A DNA stretch of 64,000 bases from Takakia lepidozioides (GCA_030704615.1 CM060734.1:8864001-8928000), one strand, 5' to 3'. Counted from the first letter of the stretch, positions 30,652 through 42,100 are shown. The notes: a model not told the origin generated them from the letters alone. A program made the numbers and translations.

Positions 30652-31850
30652 ATGTAAAAGCTAGCTATTTCCTAGCTAGTTTCACACTAGTGGTAAAATA
30701 ACTTAACATCTTCGTTACTAATCACGTGTTGTGAGTTTCTTTTATTTCTTCACCAAGTGAAGAACCACAGGTGCAGGAATGGGAACAATTGGATGGCTAA
30801 TATATGCACTCTTGTTCAATGCATATGTAGAATAATAGAAATTTTTGGTTAAGATTTAATTTTAGGACTATTTAGTGCATTTCCTACTCGATATACTCTG
30901 TGATACTATCGATATGGATTCGATATAGTAACATTGCTCGATATTTTATGACGGTCGTTAGTCTGACTTTAATCGATAATGAAGGAAATGGATGGATGAC
31001 TATTGTGGATGGATAGAAGAGGTTGAGTCGTTATAGAAGTTGTTGGAACAACTCTGCTATTTATTTCGTTCACGTGAAGTAGATGGTGTCAGATGAGCCG
31101 GAGAGCCGTGACCAGAGTAGAGAGTGTTTGTGTAGGAGCTGTAGAATTTAGGAGATAGAATAGTACATCAATGGTAGTGTAGATCTGCAATACTGTTCTG
31201 ATTATTGTTGGGAGAAGTAAAGGAGGGCATTCAATTGAGTATTTCCTGTGAATGATGGAATGATTTGTAACAGATGAATTGAATGTTTAACTTTTGTATG
31301 AGATGGTGAGAATGTGCACTATTGGAGGAGATAAGAATTATGTGCGTGAATTAACCCCAGGGTTACCAAGAGATGTATCGATTCTGATATTTAAGAGTCT
31401 ACCCTGTAATGATGCAGAATTAGTGCAACTAGAGAGTGTAAGTAAAGCTTGGCAAAAGGAGTTATCAGTTCTTTATAAACATTGCCATCTGCAACGTAAG
31501 TGGATTCAGATGTGGTGTTGTCCCCTAGATGGTTACCCATAATATATTAGGGAATTATCGACCCTTTATAAAGAAGACTAGTGGAGGAAAAATATAGCTG
31601 AGCAATGGTATTTAATTTCAGCCGATGGAGCAAAAGTTAATAGAAGATGGAGAGAATATTTATGAAACCGGAAGAATGATGATTGTGTTAGATGAAGATG
31701 ACTGGTGGTAAGAGTCGATTCAAGGAAGAGATAGAGAGAGATAGGATAGTCTAGCATCGTTATTTCATAATCGTATAGTGCTTTCCCTGCGAACGAACCT
31801 CGAAACTAATTGATCCTTTCCCTGGGGTTGATTCTAGTTTTTATTCTACA
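30652..31850 (+). repeat. Probable LTR of an Athila/Tat-like element
   Basis: The right end is fixed by TTATTCTACA followed six bases on by a primer-binding site. The left end is a guess: TGTAAAAGC at 30652 would pair TGTA with TACA. About 1.2 kb is a usual length for this group. There is no second copy in the window. An F-box-like frame lies inside. Confidence 0.42.
31294..31545 (+). pseudogene. F-box-like fragment
   Basis: The 82-aa frame contains LTPGLPRDVSILIFKSLP and VQLESVSKAWQKEL, fitting the F-box consensus (LPxDv...iLxxLP...l..v.K.W...l). F-box proteins bind SKP1 and recruit ubiquitination targets. No kelch or LRR repeat follows; downstream codons soon meet stops. It is probably a captured or stranded piece of a host F-box gene within retroelement DNA. 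Confidence 0.5.
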
Positions 31851-31856
31851 TCTTTT

Positions 31857-31874
31857 TGGCGCCGCTGCCGGGGA
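31857..31874 (+). promoter_or_regulatory. Primer-binding site of Athila/Tat type
   Basis: TGGCGCCGCTGCCGGGGA is the near-invariant primer site of plant Athila/Tat-type Ty3 elements. It lies six bases after the TACA that would end the LTR. Confidence 0.88.
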
Positions 31875-32199
31875 AAGGCGATGCGGTTTGCGATAATGAT
31901 GCCTTAATAAACCTTCAAGATATTTACTTTTTAAGGTTGTTGAAAGAAGACGAGATGACAGGGGAAGTCATTCATATAGTAAGGTTCCACCACCTGGGTT
32001 AAAATTATGTCTTTTTTGCAATCCACGGAATCAGCACAAAAAGGCAGAAATTCCGGAATGTTTTTGAAGTCAGAGGAAGAAGGCTAAAACGATTGAACCT
32101 TCGGGATTTGAGCCTAAGGAAGACGACAATGTTAGCACTGGCGATAGTCAAGGAGGAGCCGATCTAGCTCCCACCTAAACAAGAGGACCAGGCAACGAC

Positions 32200-32935
32200 A
32201 CTCGAATTGTCTGTTGCTAGAAATCAGGGAGATCGTCTTGTGTTCTCGATAAAGAAGACGGGGTATGGGGAACGAGGGAATCCCCCGTGAGAATGGAGCA
32301 TCAGGCTAAGGCAAGGGCTGATTGATTGGCCGTGCGGATAGCACGACGTGCATTATTAGCCGCACAGCTAGTTGCAGTATCGGCACCGCCTAATTTACCT
32401 CCTATTGCACCTCCTATCGTATCTATTGTACCGCCTATTGTACCAGCACCAATGGCTGCGGTACCGATTGGAGTTAACTTACAGTCGATTCCGGTGGTGG
32501 TGAACTTGGGAGGCCCCGACGATAGACCAATCAATGTATCGCCTATGCCACAGTTCACAGGACTACAGGGATCAGACCCCGATCGGCATTTGGCTCAGTT
32601 TATGATGGCTTGTATTGCCAACAATGCCAGGACAGAAGACTGGTGGTGGACGATGTTTCCCGCTATGTGAGCTACGTGAGCTGGCTTTTTAGTGGTAAGA
32701 TCGTCAACCTCATGGCATTTTTACTAATTGGAATGCCCTAAATACAACATTTTTTACACAATCAGGCCCTTGGGTTTTACCGATCGGTTGCATGAGCAAT
32801 TGACTAAGCTCCATATGGTAGAAGGAGAATCCGTTGGCTCCTTTGCAAGACGATTGGAAGATATCCTCCGGCGATGGAATAACCATAACATCCCTGACCA
32901 TATGCAGATGGGCCTTTTTGTGGAGGTTAGCTATT
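32200..32935 (+). pseudogene. Gag of an Athila/Tat-like element
   Basis: A proline/valine-rich N-terminal stretch (APPNLPPIAPPIVSIVPP) leads to MPQFTGLQGSDPDRHLAQF, then after stops near 32670 to KLHMVEGESVGSFARRLEDIL. The latter is a retrotransposon Gag helix pattern. It is cut by a short AT-rich and repeat-rich stretch at about 32935; no pol follows. Confidence 0.65.
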
Positions 32936-32939
32936 TCAT

Positions 32940-32968
32940 GAGCATGAGCGGCATGAGCGGCATGAGCG
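32940..32968. repeat. 9-bp triplicate
   Basis: GAGCGGCAT is repeated in tandem about three times (AGCATGAGCGG, then CATGAGCGG twice). Small replication-slippage repeat at the edge of the gag remnant. Confidence 0.8.
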
Positions 32969-33094
32969 GAGTAGTAAGACAATCGGTTTTCATGAGCAGA
33001 AGTACAAATTTTGGAAATAAAAAACATTAAAAAACATTATTTTAATGGAATGTGTCAAAACAAAACTAATATAATATTCATTGTTTGAAGCTGA

Positions 33095-33520
33095 AATTGT
33101 AGTTTTGGGAGCCGTGCTCATGATATTTCCTCTTCCGCTCATGGAAATTCCGAGCGACATCTGCAAAAATGGCGCCGAATTTCATGGTAATAGGTTCCGC
33201 AACCGAAGAAAACTGCGACGTATTTCGCGGTAATATGTGCCTCCGGCGAAAAATGGTGCCGAATTTCGCGGCTATAGGTCCCAACATGGCAGGTGTGTTA
33301 GCCCAAAATTTGGAAATGTGGCGCCGAATTTCGGTAGATGGTGCCGGGGATTGCACAGATGTTGGGCACTTCTGGGCCATGTAACTGGAAATTCGGCGCC
33401 ATTTTTCCAGACATCGTTCCCGTACATGTTGGGACTTAGCCAGTTTTCGGCCCAAAATAGGGAAATTCGGCACCATTTTTCCAAAAATGGCCCCCACAAC
33501 TACTACTGTTCGAACTCAGT
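33095..33520. mobile_element. Foldback element with GGCGCCGAATTTC repeats
   Basis: The motif GGCGCCGAATTTC or its variants occurs in direct order near 33170, 33255 and 33318, and inverted near 33386 and 33463. The outer parts are roughly inverted: TGTAGTTTTGGGAGCC on the left faces GGCCCCCACAACTAC on the right. A 139-codon minus-strand frame with repeated KFGTIF/KFGAIF comes from the repeats. A target duplication was not found. Confidence 0.5.
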
Positions 33521-33757
33521 TTTCTGGAAGATCTGCAAATTTTTCCTGCCGCCATCTTATTATGGATTCTGTTTCGACATTGAATTGCCACTGGACGTCA
33601 ACGGATATCCAGAAGTCCATAGTGTTTAAAAGATATTACTTTAATATTGTCTGTCTCATCCTGGAGTTTTGGGGTGCATTTCATTACACTGCAAAACAAA
33701 GTTTAATGCATAAAAATGCAATTGCAAATATCCATGTGGTGGATTCCCTTTGTCCCA
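33521..33757. other. No feature seen
   Basis: AT-rich non-coding DNA between the foldback element and the SWIM frame. No repeat or coding frame I can support. Confidence 0.4.
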
Positions 33758-34612
33758 TCAATGATTTCTGGAATCCCGGCGGAGGAGTTTGTGCAGCTCG
33801 TTCACGCTCAACGCTGGTGCATGAACAAAGTCATCAATAGTTAGGTTCATCCTCAACCTCTTCAGGTAAATGTAATACAGATGCTTGCACGGATAATACT
33901 TTGTCCCCTTCTTTGCTTCCATCAACGAGAAGTCCGTACAATTGCAGGTCGGCTCCACTCCGATTGTAATTGTGTATACGTCGTCGCGTACAGCTGAGCC
34001 GGCCGTTGCCATCCGATAAACACGCCCAAGGCTGGGTGCGGGTACGTCCACGGAGCTCTGAATAGTGCAAGCCATCCCAAGAACATTGGCAATCCGAGTC
34101 TCATTCAACTTGTTGGGAGGGTATCGTCTCTTCACTCTTCTGAATTGCATTGTGGGATGTGCAGAATTGTCCAATCCGTCTCTACTGGACCGAGCAGTCT
34201 GCAATGGCTGGGTTTGAGGAACTGGAAATGGGTGGGCCGGGACGTCTGTGCGTTGCACCATTCGAAATCCTGCTGCAGAAAGAGCATCCGCCTCATTCTG
34301 AGAGAGGTTGCAACCCGGTGCAACATGCCAGACACCCGGAGGCTCCGGCATTCCTTGAATCCCGTACTTGGGCTTGCCAAATACACAAGTCATTATGTCG
34401 TGCCTACAGAACCAAAACGTCTGCGTTGTGGCGTGAGAAAATCTGGGAGTCAAAAATCTGTCGCTGAAACAAGGTGCAGGTACAGCACCGTGTTGGTTCT
34501 TCCGAATCATCTCACCACAGCGTGCTCTCGTATCCACCCGGATGGCGCAGCACTTCCCTCGAAATGCCGGCAATGTCCTTGCAACATCACGGGACCACGA
34601 GGGAGCGTGCAA
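33758..34612 (-). CDS. SWIM zinc-finger protein fragment
   Basis: This 284-aa frame ends in a SWIM-type zinc finger: CNCTDF, a 13-residue spacer, then YPCKHLYYIY (CxC...CxH). SWIM fingers bind DNA or protein and are common after MULE transposase domains and in FAR1-like plant proteins. An arginine-rich segment (FRRVKRRYPPNKL) precedes it. The N-terminal 150 residues show no known domain. No DDE domain is found upstream at 34613-35498, so it is either the last exon of a larger gene or a stranded fragment. The start is uncertain. Confidence 0.6.
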   Translation of the reverse strand: MHAPSWSRDVARTLPAFRGKCCAIRVDTRARCGEMIRKNQHGAVPAPCFSDRFLTPRFSHATTQTFWFCRHDIMTCVFGKPKYGIQGMPEPPGVWHVAPGCNLSQNEADALSAAGFRMVQRTDVPAHPFPVPQTQPLQTARSSRDGLDNSAHPTMQFRRVKRRYPPNKLNETRIANVLGMACTIQSSVDVPAPSLGRVYRMATAGSAVRDDVYTITIGVEPTCNCTDFSLMEAKKGTKYYPCKHLYYIYLKRLRMNLTIDDFVHAPALSVNELHKLLRRDSRNH

Positions 34613-35498
34613 ATATTCTTGTCAGCTCACCATGAATCCTCTTCTCCGTCAGGTGCCTTGTCAAGTCTTCGTCTCACTGGATGGGTGTGAACATCTCCTT
34701 CCAAATGTTGGCCTCTTCGAAGCAATGGCGTGTCTTGAAGGCCCTCTCGCAAGGCTGCCGCCCACTTCCAAGGATTCTTTGATCTGGAGGCAGTCCGCAT
34801 CAGCATTTCCTGCCTGTCCGGCCCCAAGCCCCACTGTTTCCCTTTCAAGAACTCGTTGTACCTGCATTACTGCATAATTGACCTCGCAATGTCCTCCGTT
34901 GTGGCAGTGAGGATGTCCACCAGATGCGCCGCAGAGGAGGCACGCCAGGAAGAATGTACTGATTCGGCCATGTTTGTTGTCGGCATGTCGGTGTCGGAGT
35001 CCAGACACATTTCCTGCACATGCACATACTGCGGTTACAAGCTAGTTACAAATAATAACTAGCATAATATTTAACGGGACGCGAATTCGTCCAACTCACC
35101 TCCCGCATATAGTCGCCGAACTGGAGGAAACGATAATGTCACCATGCTAGCCAACTAACCATTGCTCCCTCGTCTGATTTCTTTACAGCACCTGACAACG
35201 ATCTGCCTCAGTCCCGTGTCCTGGACCTACTTCCATGAATGTAATCATATCCACATCGTCGCTTCACCTCCAGAATGGAGTGCATATCCGATTCTCTGTT
35301 TGCAGGAGACAATGTGGTTTCGGACATTTTGTGAACAGACGTGGGACACTGACTCCAGCAATGTCTCCATTTCCTTCTCATCGAGACGAACTCTGTCGGA
35401 GCCATCTTCCGACATAATTCTGGCTAATGTCATCTTATGGGCGGTCTGCAGCTGTATCTGTTTGGGTTTGGCACCAGGTCTCAACTTAACCTCCTCCT
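34613..35498. other. Unassigned DNA before the copy 2 insertion
   Basis: Several overlapping frames on both strands, none with a recognisable domain. Minus-strand pieces such as SRSKNPWKWAAALREGL may be eroded upstream exons of the SWIM gene. It ends abruptly at 35499, where the methyltransferase element begins in mid-gag. Confidence 0.35.
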
Positions 35499-35543
35499 GC
35501 CGGTTCGAGCACTAGCGATACTAGTGGGTACACGAAACGAGGT

Positions 35544-36892
35544 GTGCGGTTTAGGCCACCTTCACCTCTTGTGTCTTCTACGGAATGTGCTGATTCGGAT
35601 TGTGAATCAGGAGGACTCACACCAGCGGTGCAAGTTGTTTCCTTGCCATTGTTGTGGGACACAATAGAGAAGATGTATGGAGCTACCAAGGGGCCACGTA
35701 GGTACTCTGGGGCGGTGGGCTCCATCGAGTTGGATGACTTTATCCAAGAGTTTGATAGTTGGTGCGACTTGCAGCAAATGCGCAATCCACAACTGTTTAC
35801 GCCTTTTATGGCATGGAAGGGGCTGTTTCAGCACCTTGAGGGGCCGCCCATGGATGATTACCATGAGTTCAGGTGGAGGCATGAGGTTGAGATCGAGGAG
35901 TGGAGGATGTACTGGTCACCCGACTATGTCTCCATCACTAGGGGCACTAGATCCATGAGGGCAGTGACTACACCTGCAGCTGCATTAGCAGCTTCAACAA
36001 GCACCAGTGGGACTAGTGGTACCGTAGCTACGACGTCCACCCAAGCCACTGCCGCACCAGCACCAGTGCCCGTGCCTGGCTTCAACCCTGTTGTGGAGTT
36101 CCTCGAAGAGTTGAGAGGGAACTACCAAGGGGTGAGGACAGAGAAGTTGCGGAGCTTGCAAGAGTTCCAATGAAAGCCTACTGAGAGCTTGAGGGAGGCT
36201 TTCACTCGCATGAGGCGCTTGATTAATGTAACCCAAGGGGTTACGGAAGCTCAGGCAGTCCAATTCTGGTATGGGATATTGGACAAGGAGCTGAGGAGAA
36301 AGGTGCGAGATGCAACTCTCCTACAAGCGGCCCAACCCACCTTAGCAAATGTGTTTTGCTGGCCGGATAGAGCTCATACATGGTGGAGGAACGAGTGGTC
36401 ATGGTGGGATTTGCTAAGGAGACACCACGGGGTAGTGGTGCTCCTAGCCAACCACTACCTCAACATGCTCAAGGCAACAGGGAGCCTCAGGTGAAGCCCA
36501 AGGAAGGACAGAGACGACCTCAGAAGCAGGGGTCTCTCCCTTCATTTGCAGGCCAACAACGGGTGGATGTGGTGTGTTGGACATGTGGAGGACCCCATAT
36601 CAAGAAGGAATGCCCAGAGAACGGCAAAGGGTTGGCTCAGGTACAGCCTACACAGTTGCAGTGTGGGCATTGCGGCAAGTTTGGGCACGGAGAGGCCCAG
36701 TGTTATGACATGCATCCTGAGTTGTGGCCAGGCCAATTCCAACTGAACAATGGTGGCCGGGGCGAGGTGGAGCAGCTCAGAGAGGACGAGGTGGCCAGGC
36801 ACGAGGTGCAGGCCAAGGGCAAGCTCAGCATGACCAGGGACGAGGAGGTCAGGGTGCTGACCAAGGCATGGCCAACCGGCTTCAGCAGCTAG
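35544..36892 (+). pseudogene. Gag, copy 2
   Basis: The capsid part is open to a stop at 36171-36173 (after LQEFQ, where copy 1 has Arg), then ESL/MREAFTRMRRLINVTQG continues in the next frame. Zinc knuckles follow as CWTCGGPHIKKEC and CGHCGKFGHGEAQC. The basic tail is shorter than in copy 1. One stop and about two frameshifts separate it from a full Gag. Confidence 0.85.
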
Positions 36893-37106
36893 AGCAGCGG
36901 CTTGCTGCCATGGCCACAGCTCAGGTGGTACCAGCTCCAAGGCCTGAGGGTCCACCTCCTGCTCCTAAGGGAGGAGATATGGGAGGCATGGGATTCATGT
37001 GGGGAGGAACACTACCACTAGTGCAGGTGGAGTCTGCTGTAGCCGTGACTCGAGGAGCAGCACGAGTTCCTGAGCCACGAGGTGCGGAGGTGGAGTTGGA
37101 TCCACA

Positions 37107-37502
37107 GTGTGGGGAGCAAGCCATCAGGCTAGGCTGCTTCAATCATTCACATTGGCGGAGACAGTGTCGATGCCATCCATGGTACCTAGTTCTCGCCCGA
37201 CTGCTACCGAGGTGGAGATTACTGTGCCATTGGGGAGAGCCACACGGGCAGCACCACTACCTGCTGCCAAGGCTACGGCAGCTAGTGTACTACTGGGGGC
37301 GGCCACATCTGTATGTCAGGCTCCATTGTTCTCGGCTACCATGATTGCGACGCCAGGGGTGCGACCAGCTGCAGTGTTTAGACTGGCAGCTACACTCTGT
37401 GAGAGTGGGGAGGTCACTTCATCTTCTGCGGAGATAGTGGAAGATGTAGTGGCGGAGGGATCCTCAGAGTTGAGGGTCAAGACTGCCACGGCGGCGCCAT
37501 GA
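37107..37502 (+). pseudogene. Gag-protease linker, copy 2
   Basis: A 131-codon frame rich in Ala, Thr and Val (LGRATRAAPLPAAKATAASV), equivalent to 25806-26129 of copy 1. That both copies hold this stretch open supports its being coding, probably a disordered linker. Confidence 0.5.
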
Positions 37503-37574
37503 CAAGCTGCAGCTGCCAGGTTGGCGGAGCTGCCATCTAGGCCAGCCATTGAGCGCGCCATGTTAAACAACCAG

Positions 37575-38204
37575 GATGACATTTTCTATTTGAGTGGACC
37601 GGCAGGCAAGAGATAATGGCCACTGCGAGTCTTGTTGGACTCAGGAGCTCAACCATTGATGCTGGGCAGAGCTGCTATTGCAGGCTTGGGCCTCACGGAG
37701 GCGGACATGGAGCCTTGTCCTTTCTAGATACAAACATCTTTGGGAGGATTGGAGCAGGCTCGGGGCATGACACGACGTGAGTTGGCTATCAGACTACAGC
37801 CGGATCATCCTGCAGATGGCTCAGTGATGCGAGCCAAGGCCATTGTGGTAGACGCGGGCTCGTACGATGTCCTTGTTGGTGGGGCAGTGTTGTACCCCAT
37901 GGGCTTCACCCTGGATTTTTGGGAGGAGTCAGCTTCCTATAGGCCTGGATGGCAGTCAGGGGAGGGTCGGCGTGTGCAGCTCCCTGTGACGTTCATAGGA
38001 GGAGTTGCGGTTGCCCAACAAGGCAAGATGCCGACACTAGCAGCATTCACAGCTGTAGTGACTTGGCTTGGAGAGTTGCTAAAGGGCAACGCTCATTCAG
38101 AGGATGACATACCTCCAGGAGAGCAGGATGACATGTATGGTATGGCGGAGTTGCCTGCCATGGTTGCTCAGACTCCATTGTGGGGCACGAGCAAGGATTT
38201 GTAG
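37575..38204 (+). pseudogene. Protease and extension, copy 2
   Basis: RVLLDSGAQPLMLGRAAIAGL carries the DSG catalytic triad just after an in-frame stop near 37615, and a TAG near 37728 ends the first part. From 37740 the extension is open for 154 codons: DAGSYDVLVGGAVLYPMGF, YRPGWQSGEG, VTFIGGVAVAQQGK and an acidic SEDDIPPGEQDD segment. It ends at a stop at 38202. Confidence 0.8.
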
Positions 38205-38300
38205 CGAGTGGTTGATCGATGGGTGCAACAAGCCTAGGTAGAGGCTTTTATACCATCAGGAGAGGAGGAGAGTGCGGGGATTTCACCAGGACCACCTCAG

Positions 38301-39102
38301 TTGTCTCCATTGGACACCACACCTATTGTGTGGCAGTATCCGGATGAAGGCATTTGCCTTCTGGACTTGTTTGGCGGGATCAGCACCGGATTGGCTGCTG
38401 TGCTACATGCAGGTGTACGAGGTTGGTGTTACTTGTATGTGGAGAGGGATGAGACTGCACGACGCGTCTCACTTTGCCATGTTGCTCAGTTGGTGCAGCA
38501 GTACACTGAGTTGTTGCCGGTGTCTGCGGTTCGTGGATATCAGCAGGCATTACTAGCAGACATTTCCTTGCTGGGGGTGCAAGATTTGGAGCGGGTTGGC
38601 TCCATCCACTTGGTAGTGGCAGGTTGGCCTTGCCAAGGGTATTCATCAGCTGGACATGATAATGGATTGCGAGACTCGAGGTCGGGTCTGTTTTGGGAGA
38701 TGGTGCGGGTTTTGCGCCACTTACAGCTTCATCAAGCTGTAACTCCAGCATATATCTTGGAGAATGTGCCACTGTTGGGCGATTCTCGGGCCAGGGTGAT
38801 GGCTAGTGTGCATCAAGTCGGGTCGTGGCTTGGGTCAGCAGTGTTGCTGGATGCAGCTGCAGTGGGGTCACAGGCTCATCGTCCACGGTTATGGTGGACC
38901 AACTTGATGCCACCACCACTACTCAAGCGTGCATATGATGGGGTGCAACGGCCAACACACCTGACAATGGACAACATCTTGGACACGGGGAGGCAGTCTC
39001 AGCGTGTGAGACATGATGACCGTTCGCCTTTGGCAGTGGTCAACAAGGTGGGTCAACCACGAGCAACACTACCGACACTGCTCAACTTCCCAGGATCGCA
39101 TG
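38301..39102 (+). CDS. C5-cytosine DNA methyltransferase, copy 2 (truncated)
   Basis: This is the best-preserved methyltransferase frame. Counting from the Met at 38301: motif I LLDLFGGISTG (20-30), VERD (47-50), catalytic Cys111 in VVAGWPCQGYSSAGH (motif IV), YILENVPL (151-158, motif VI) and HRPRLWW (193-199, motif VIII). All key residues are present without a stop. At about residue 268 it enters the chromovirus LTR, so motifs IX and X are lost and the protein would not bind AdoMet or fold normally. The family methylates C5 of cytosine. The true N-terminus is the upstream polyprotein. Confidence 0.9.
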
Positions 39103-39817
39103 TGTCGCACACCTCAGTTCGGTAAACTCCCCTTCAAGTCATAGTTACTCGCTTTGATGCGCGCGCCTGACTCCCAACCTGGCCGCCGGGCCAACTTGGA
39201 GTTTCGGCTGCTCACCGGGACATAACGGTCCCCTTCGCTTCCCTCTAAACCCTCCACCTATTTGGGACTAGGAGAATTCCCTTTGGTAGATGGCAGTCCG
39301 GAACAGCTCCCCACTCTTTGGTCGCTTTCCGGCTCGCTCGCTTACTCACTAGTTTTTGGTCACCAACGGGCTTGCACCGTTCTCGGGGTTACTACTCCCT
39401 ATATACTTCTGTAGCTGTCCGCGGGGGTTTCAACCAGCCATGCCATTTTATGGCGAACCACCACGAAAACCCTCGACTCCCGGTGGTGAGTCGCGGTGAG
39501 TCTTGGCCCACACCGCGGCCCCAATGGACCGTGATGAGTCCCAAGACTCCCCACGACTCCCACCTCGAGGTCTCCACCCCATGGTGAGTCCTATGCCACC
39601 CCCACTAAGTCCCACTAAGCTACCACCACCCCTTGTGGAGCCACCCCACCGCAACCCGGTGTGCGGGGCTCCACCTAGTGAGCGCCTCCGCCTCCTTGAG
39701 TGCCTTGGGCACTCAAGGGTGCTTCAGCCCCCCATACCTATCGCTGCCGCTGCCCCCACCACAGGGCAGCCCCTCATGTGTCCCGACCCCCTGCCCTCAA
39801 GGCAAAGGGCCGCGACA
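39103..39817 (-). repeat. 3' LTR of chromovirus B
   Basis: 715 bp, TGTCGCACACC to CCGCGACA. The minus-strand GGTAGGGGTG just inside (39818-39830) is the polypurine tract. It differs from the 45290 LTR at about ten places, mostly small indels. Confidence 0.95.
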
Positions 39818-40668
39818 CACACCCCTACCAACAGGGAGTCGATGTCCTCATCGACTTGTCCATTTTGTAGAAACGAACATCCAAGTTGTGGCGTCCCACA
39901 TCAAGGAGTTTGTTTCCGTACCATGGCGTCCCATGGCAAAGAACCAAACCCCACACTTGACTCACTCTCCACTAGCTAGTTCGGCCGACTTCCTCCAAGT
40001 CCCGGCCAAGGGTGGAGCCTCTCCAGCTCCTCCCAGTGCACTCTTCTTGGCCTACTTCAAGGCCAAGGAACGATCCTCCCCGAGGATCGAATCGCCTTAC
40101 TGCAACAACATTGCTTGCGATCGCTCATGATGCCGCTTTTGGCATCACCTTGAGCAAGGGTTCACCTGGAACCCTCTTTGACTAGGAAGAGATAACCTTG
40201 AACCAACCGTGCGCCCCAATCACTACAATTGGGTCCGCCTTGGAATGCTGGCCTGAGGTACGGGAACACGCCGAAGCCGCACTACGACTTCGTCCCGAGG
40301 CTACACGATTATAGTACGTGAACGGAAGCACGTAGCTTCCGCGTTAGCCCGCACTACAAGGCAACCCCCTCGGTAGCGCAGTTTAGTACGCGCACGCGCC
40401 AGGTGCGCACTAGCACTTGAACTCCCAAATAAGGCGCAAGTTTCCTTGCCCCTTGGATGGGAGTCACCCGATTTCGGCACTGCGCAAACACACGATTAAC
40501 CCAATTTACCTCTCCCACTTTTGTAAGCTAGCATGCATTCTACACACCAGCCAACCACACCATGCATCACCATTCCAAACACAATAGGACGCACAATATT
40601 TGGAACCCATTTCCTTTATCACAAATTTTTGTACAATACAAGTTTTTGCAATCGGATTCCTGAGCTAG

Positions 40669-42023
40669 CTAAACCGGGCTAAGCATGCATTTCCTCCCCC
40701 ACGCTCCAAGGTTGATGTCCCCATCAACGCTTCTTCCGCTTTTGAGGTCGCCCTTCGAACGCTGCAACTGCCTCGGATGCGTTTCCCATTTCTGAGGCAC
40801 GCACCCAAGATGCCTCCACAGATGATAGCCCTTCCATTTGACGAGATACTCCGTTTCTCGGTTCTTGAACCTCCTCGACTTAAGTATTGCCTCCACCTCG
40901 TACTCGGGTTCATTTTCATGATCCAACAGCATAGGTGGCGGACGCAACACTTGCTGCCGATTCGGACGTGCTTCATCTTTGAAGTAAGGCTTCAAAAGGA
41001 GACATGGAATACTGGGTGCACCTTGCTGTTTGCTGGCAGCTCCAATTCATACACATCCTCATTCATAACCCTCCGAATGCGAAAGGGACCCGCATACGGA
41101 GGTACGAACTTCGGACTCACCGGAGGTAGTCGAAATTCTTGATGTTCAACCAGACCTCTGTGCCTGCCTCAAACTTCACTTCCCTCCGCTTCCGATTCGC
41201 CTGCCTTTCATACCGTTTCCTAGCTTTGGCAATGTTGTACTTTGCGAGCTTCAACAAACGCTCGCGTTCTTCCAGTACCGCCGCTACTGCCGGTTCCTCA
41301 ACGTCCTGGGCGGCCCAACTTGTCGGCACCAGAGGTGCTTTTCCATAGACCAACACAAAAGGGGAAACTCCCGTTGCGGAGTGTTCTGTGTTATTATAAC
41401 AGAACTCTGCCGCGTCTAAGTGTTCCATCCAGTCTGATTGGTCTGCCGACACGTAATTCCGCAAGAATTGCTTCACTACGGAATTCACTCTTTCCGTTTG
41501 GCCGTCCGTCGTAGGTCGGAAGGCGGTGCTCTTCAGCCTCGTCCCCATCTTCTTCCAAAGTGCTCTCCAGAATTTACTCGTAAACTTTGGATCGCGGTCC
41601 GAGACAATATCTTCGGGACTCCATGATGCTTTAAGACGTGGGCGAAGTAAAGTCGCCCTGTCTGCCGCGTTGCCGTCTCCTTGGTGGGGATGAAATGGCC
41701 ATTTTACTGAACCTATCTACCACCACCATGATTGCATCGAATCCTTTTGACAGCGGCATAGCAGTCATGAAATCCATCGAGACGCTTTCCCAAGTCCCCT
41801 CTGGAATCGGCAAGGGTTGTAACAGCCCCGCTTGCTTTTTGTACTCGCTCCGGTTTTGTTGGCATGTGGTGCATGTCTTTACATACTCCTCTGCCTCCTC
41901 CCTCAGTTTGGGCCAGAAATACTCTTTCTTCAAGAGTGCCGCAGTGCGCTTGGCTCCGTGGCCCGCAAGCGGGCTATCATGGCATTCTCTCAAGAGACTA
42001 TCCCTGATCCCTCCCTTTGGCAC
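40669..42023 (-). pseudogene. Integrase and chromodomain of chromovirus B
   Basis: The frame from 42023 holds the zinc region and first core Asp (SMDFMTAMP), then shifts near 41690. DGQTERVNSVVKQ carries the Glu at 41480, and IVSDRDPKF is in another frame between. The chromodomain (EYEVEAIL, EYLVKWKGY) is in the frame 40995-40669 but has lost its end by a frameshift after GYH near 40820. Confidence 0.88.
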
Positions 42024-42100
42024 GTAGACGTTTTTGCTTATACCGGAGCAGTCCGTTTTGCAAGTGGAACTGCGATTTAACCCCCATTCTCAAGTCTGCA

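Larger units (their letters stand above)
35499..39102 (+). mobile_element. Methyltransferase-bearing Ty3 element, copy 2, left part
   Basis: It starts inside gag at GCCGGTTCGAGC, which aligns with about 27765 in copy 1, with no LTR or leader. It runs through gag, protease, extension and methyltransferase, and stops at GGATCGCATG, where chromovirus B begins. The rest resumes at 59753, but 272 bp present in copy 1 (23908-24179) is missing across the chromovirus block. Confidence 0.9.

Noticed and set aside
33078-33497. 139-aa minus-strand frame with KFGTIF repeats
   Set aside because: The repeats are the GGCGCCGAATTTC words of the foldback element read in one frame.
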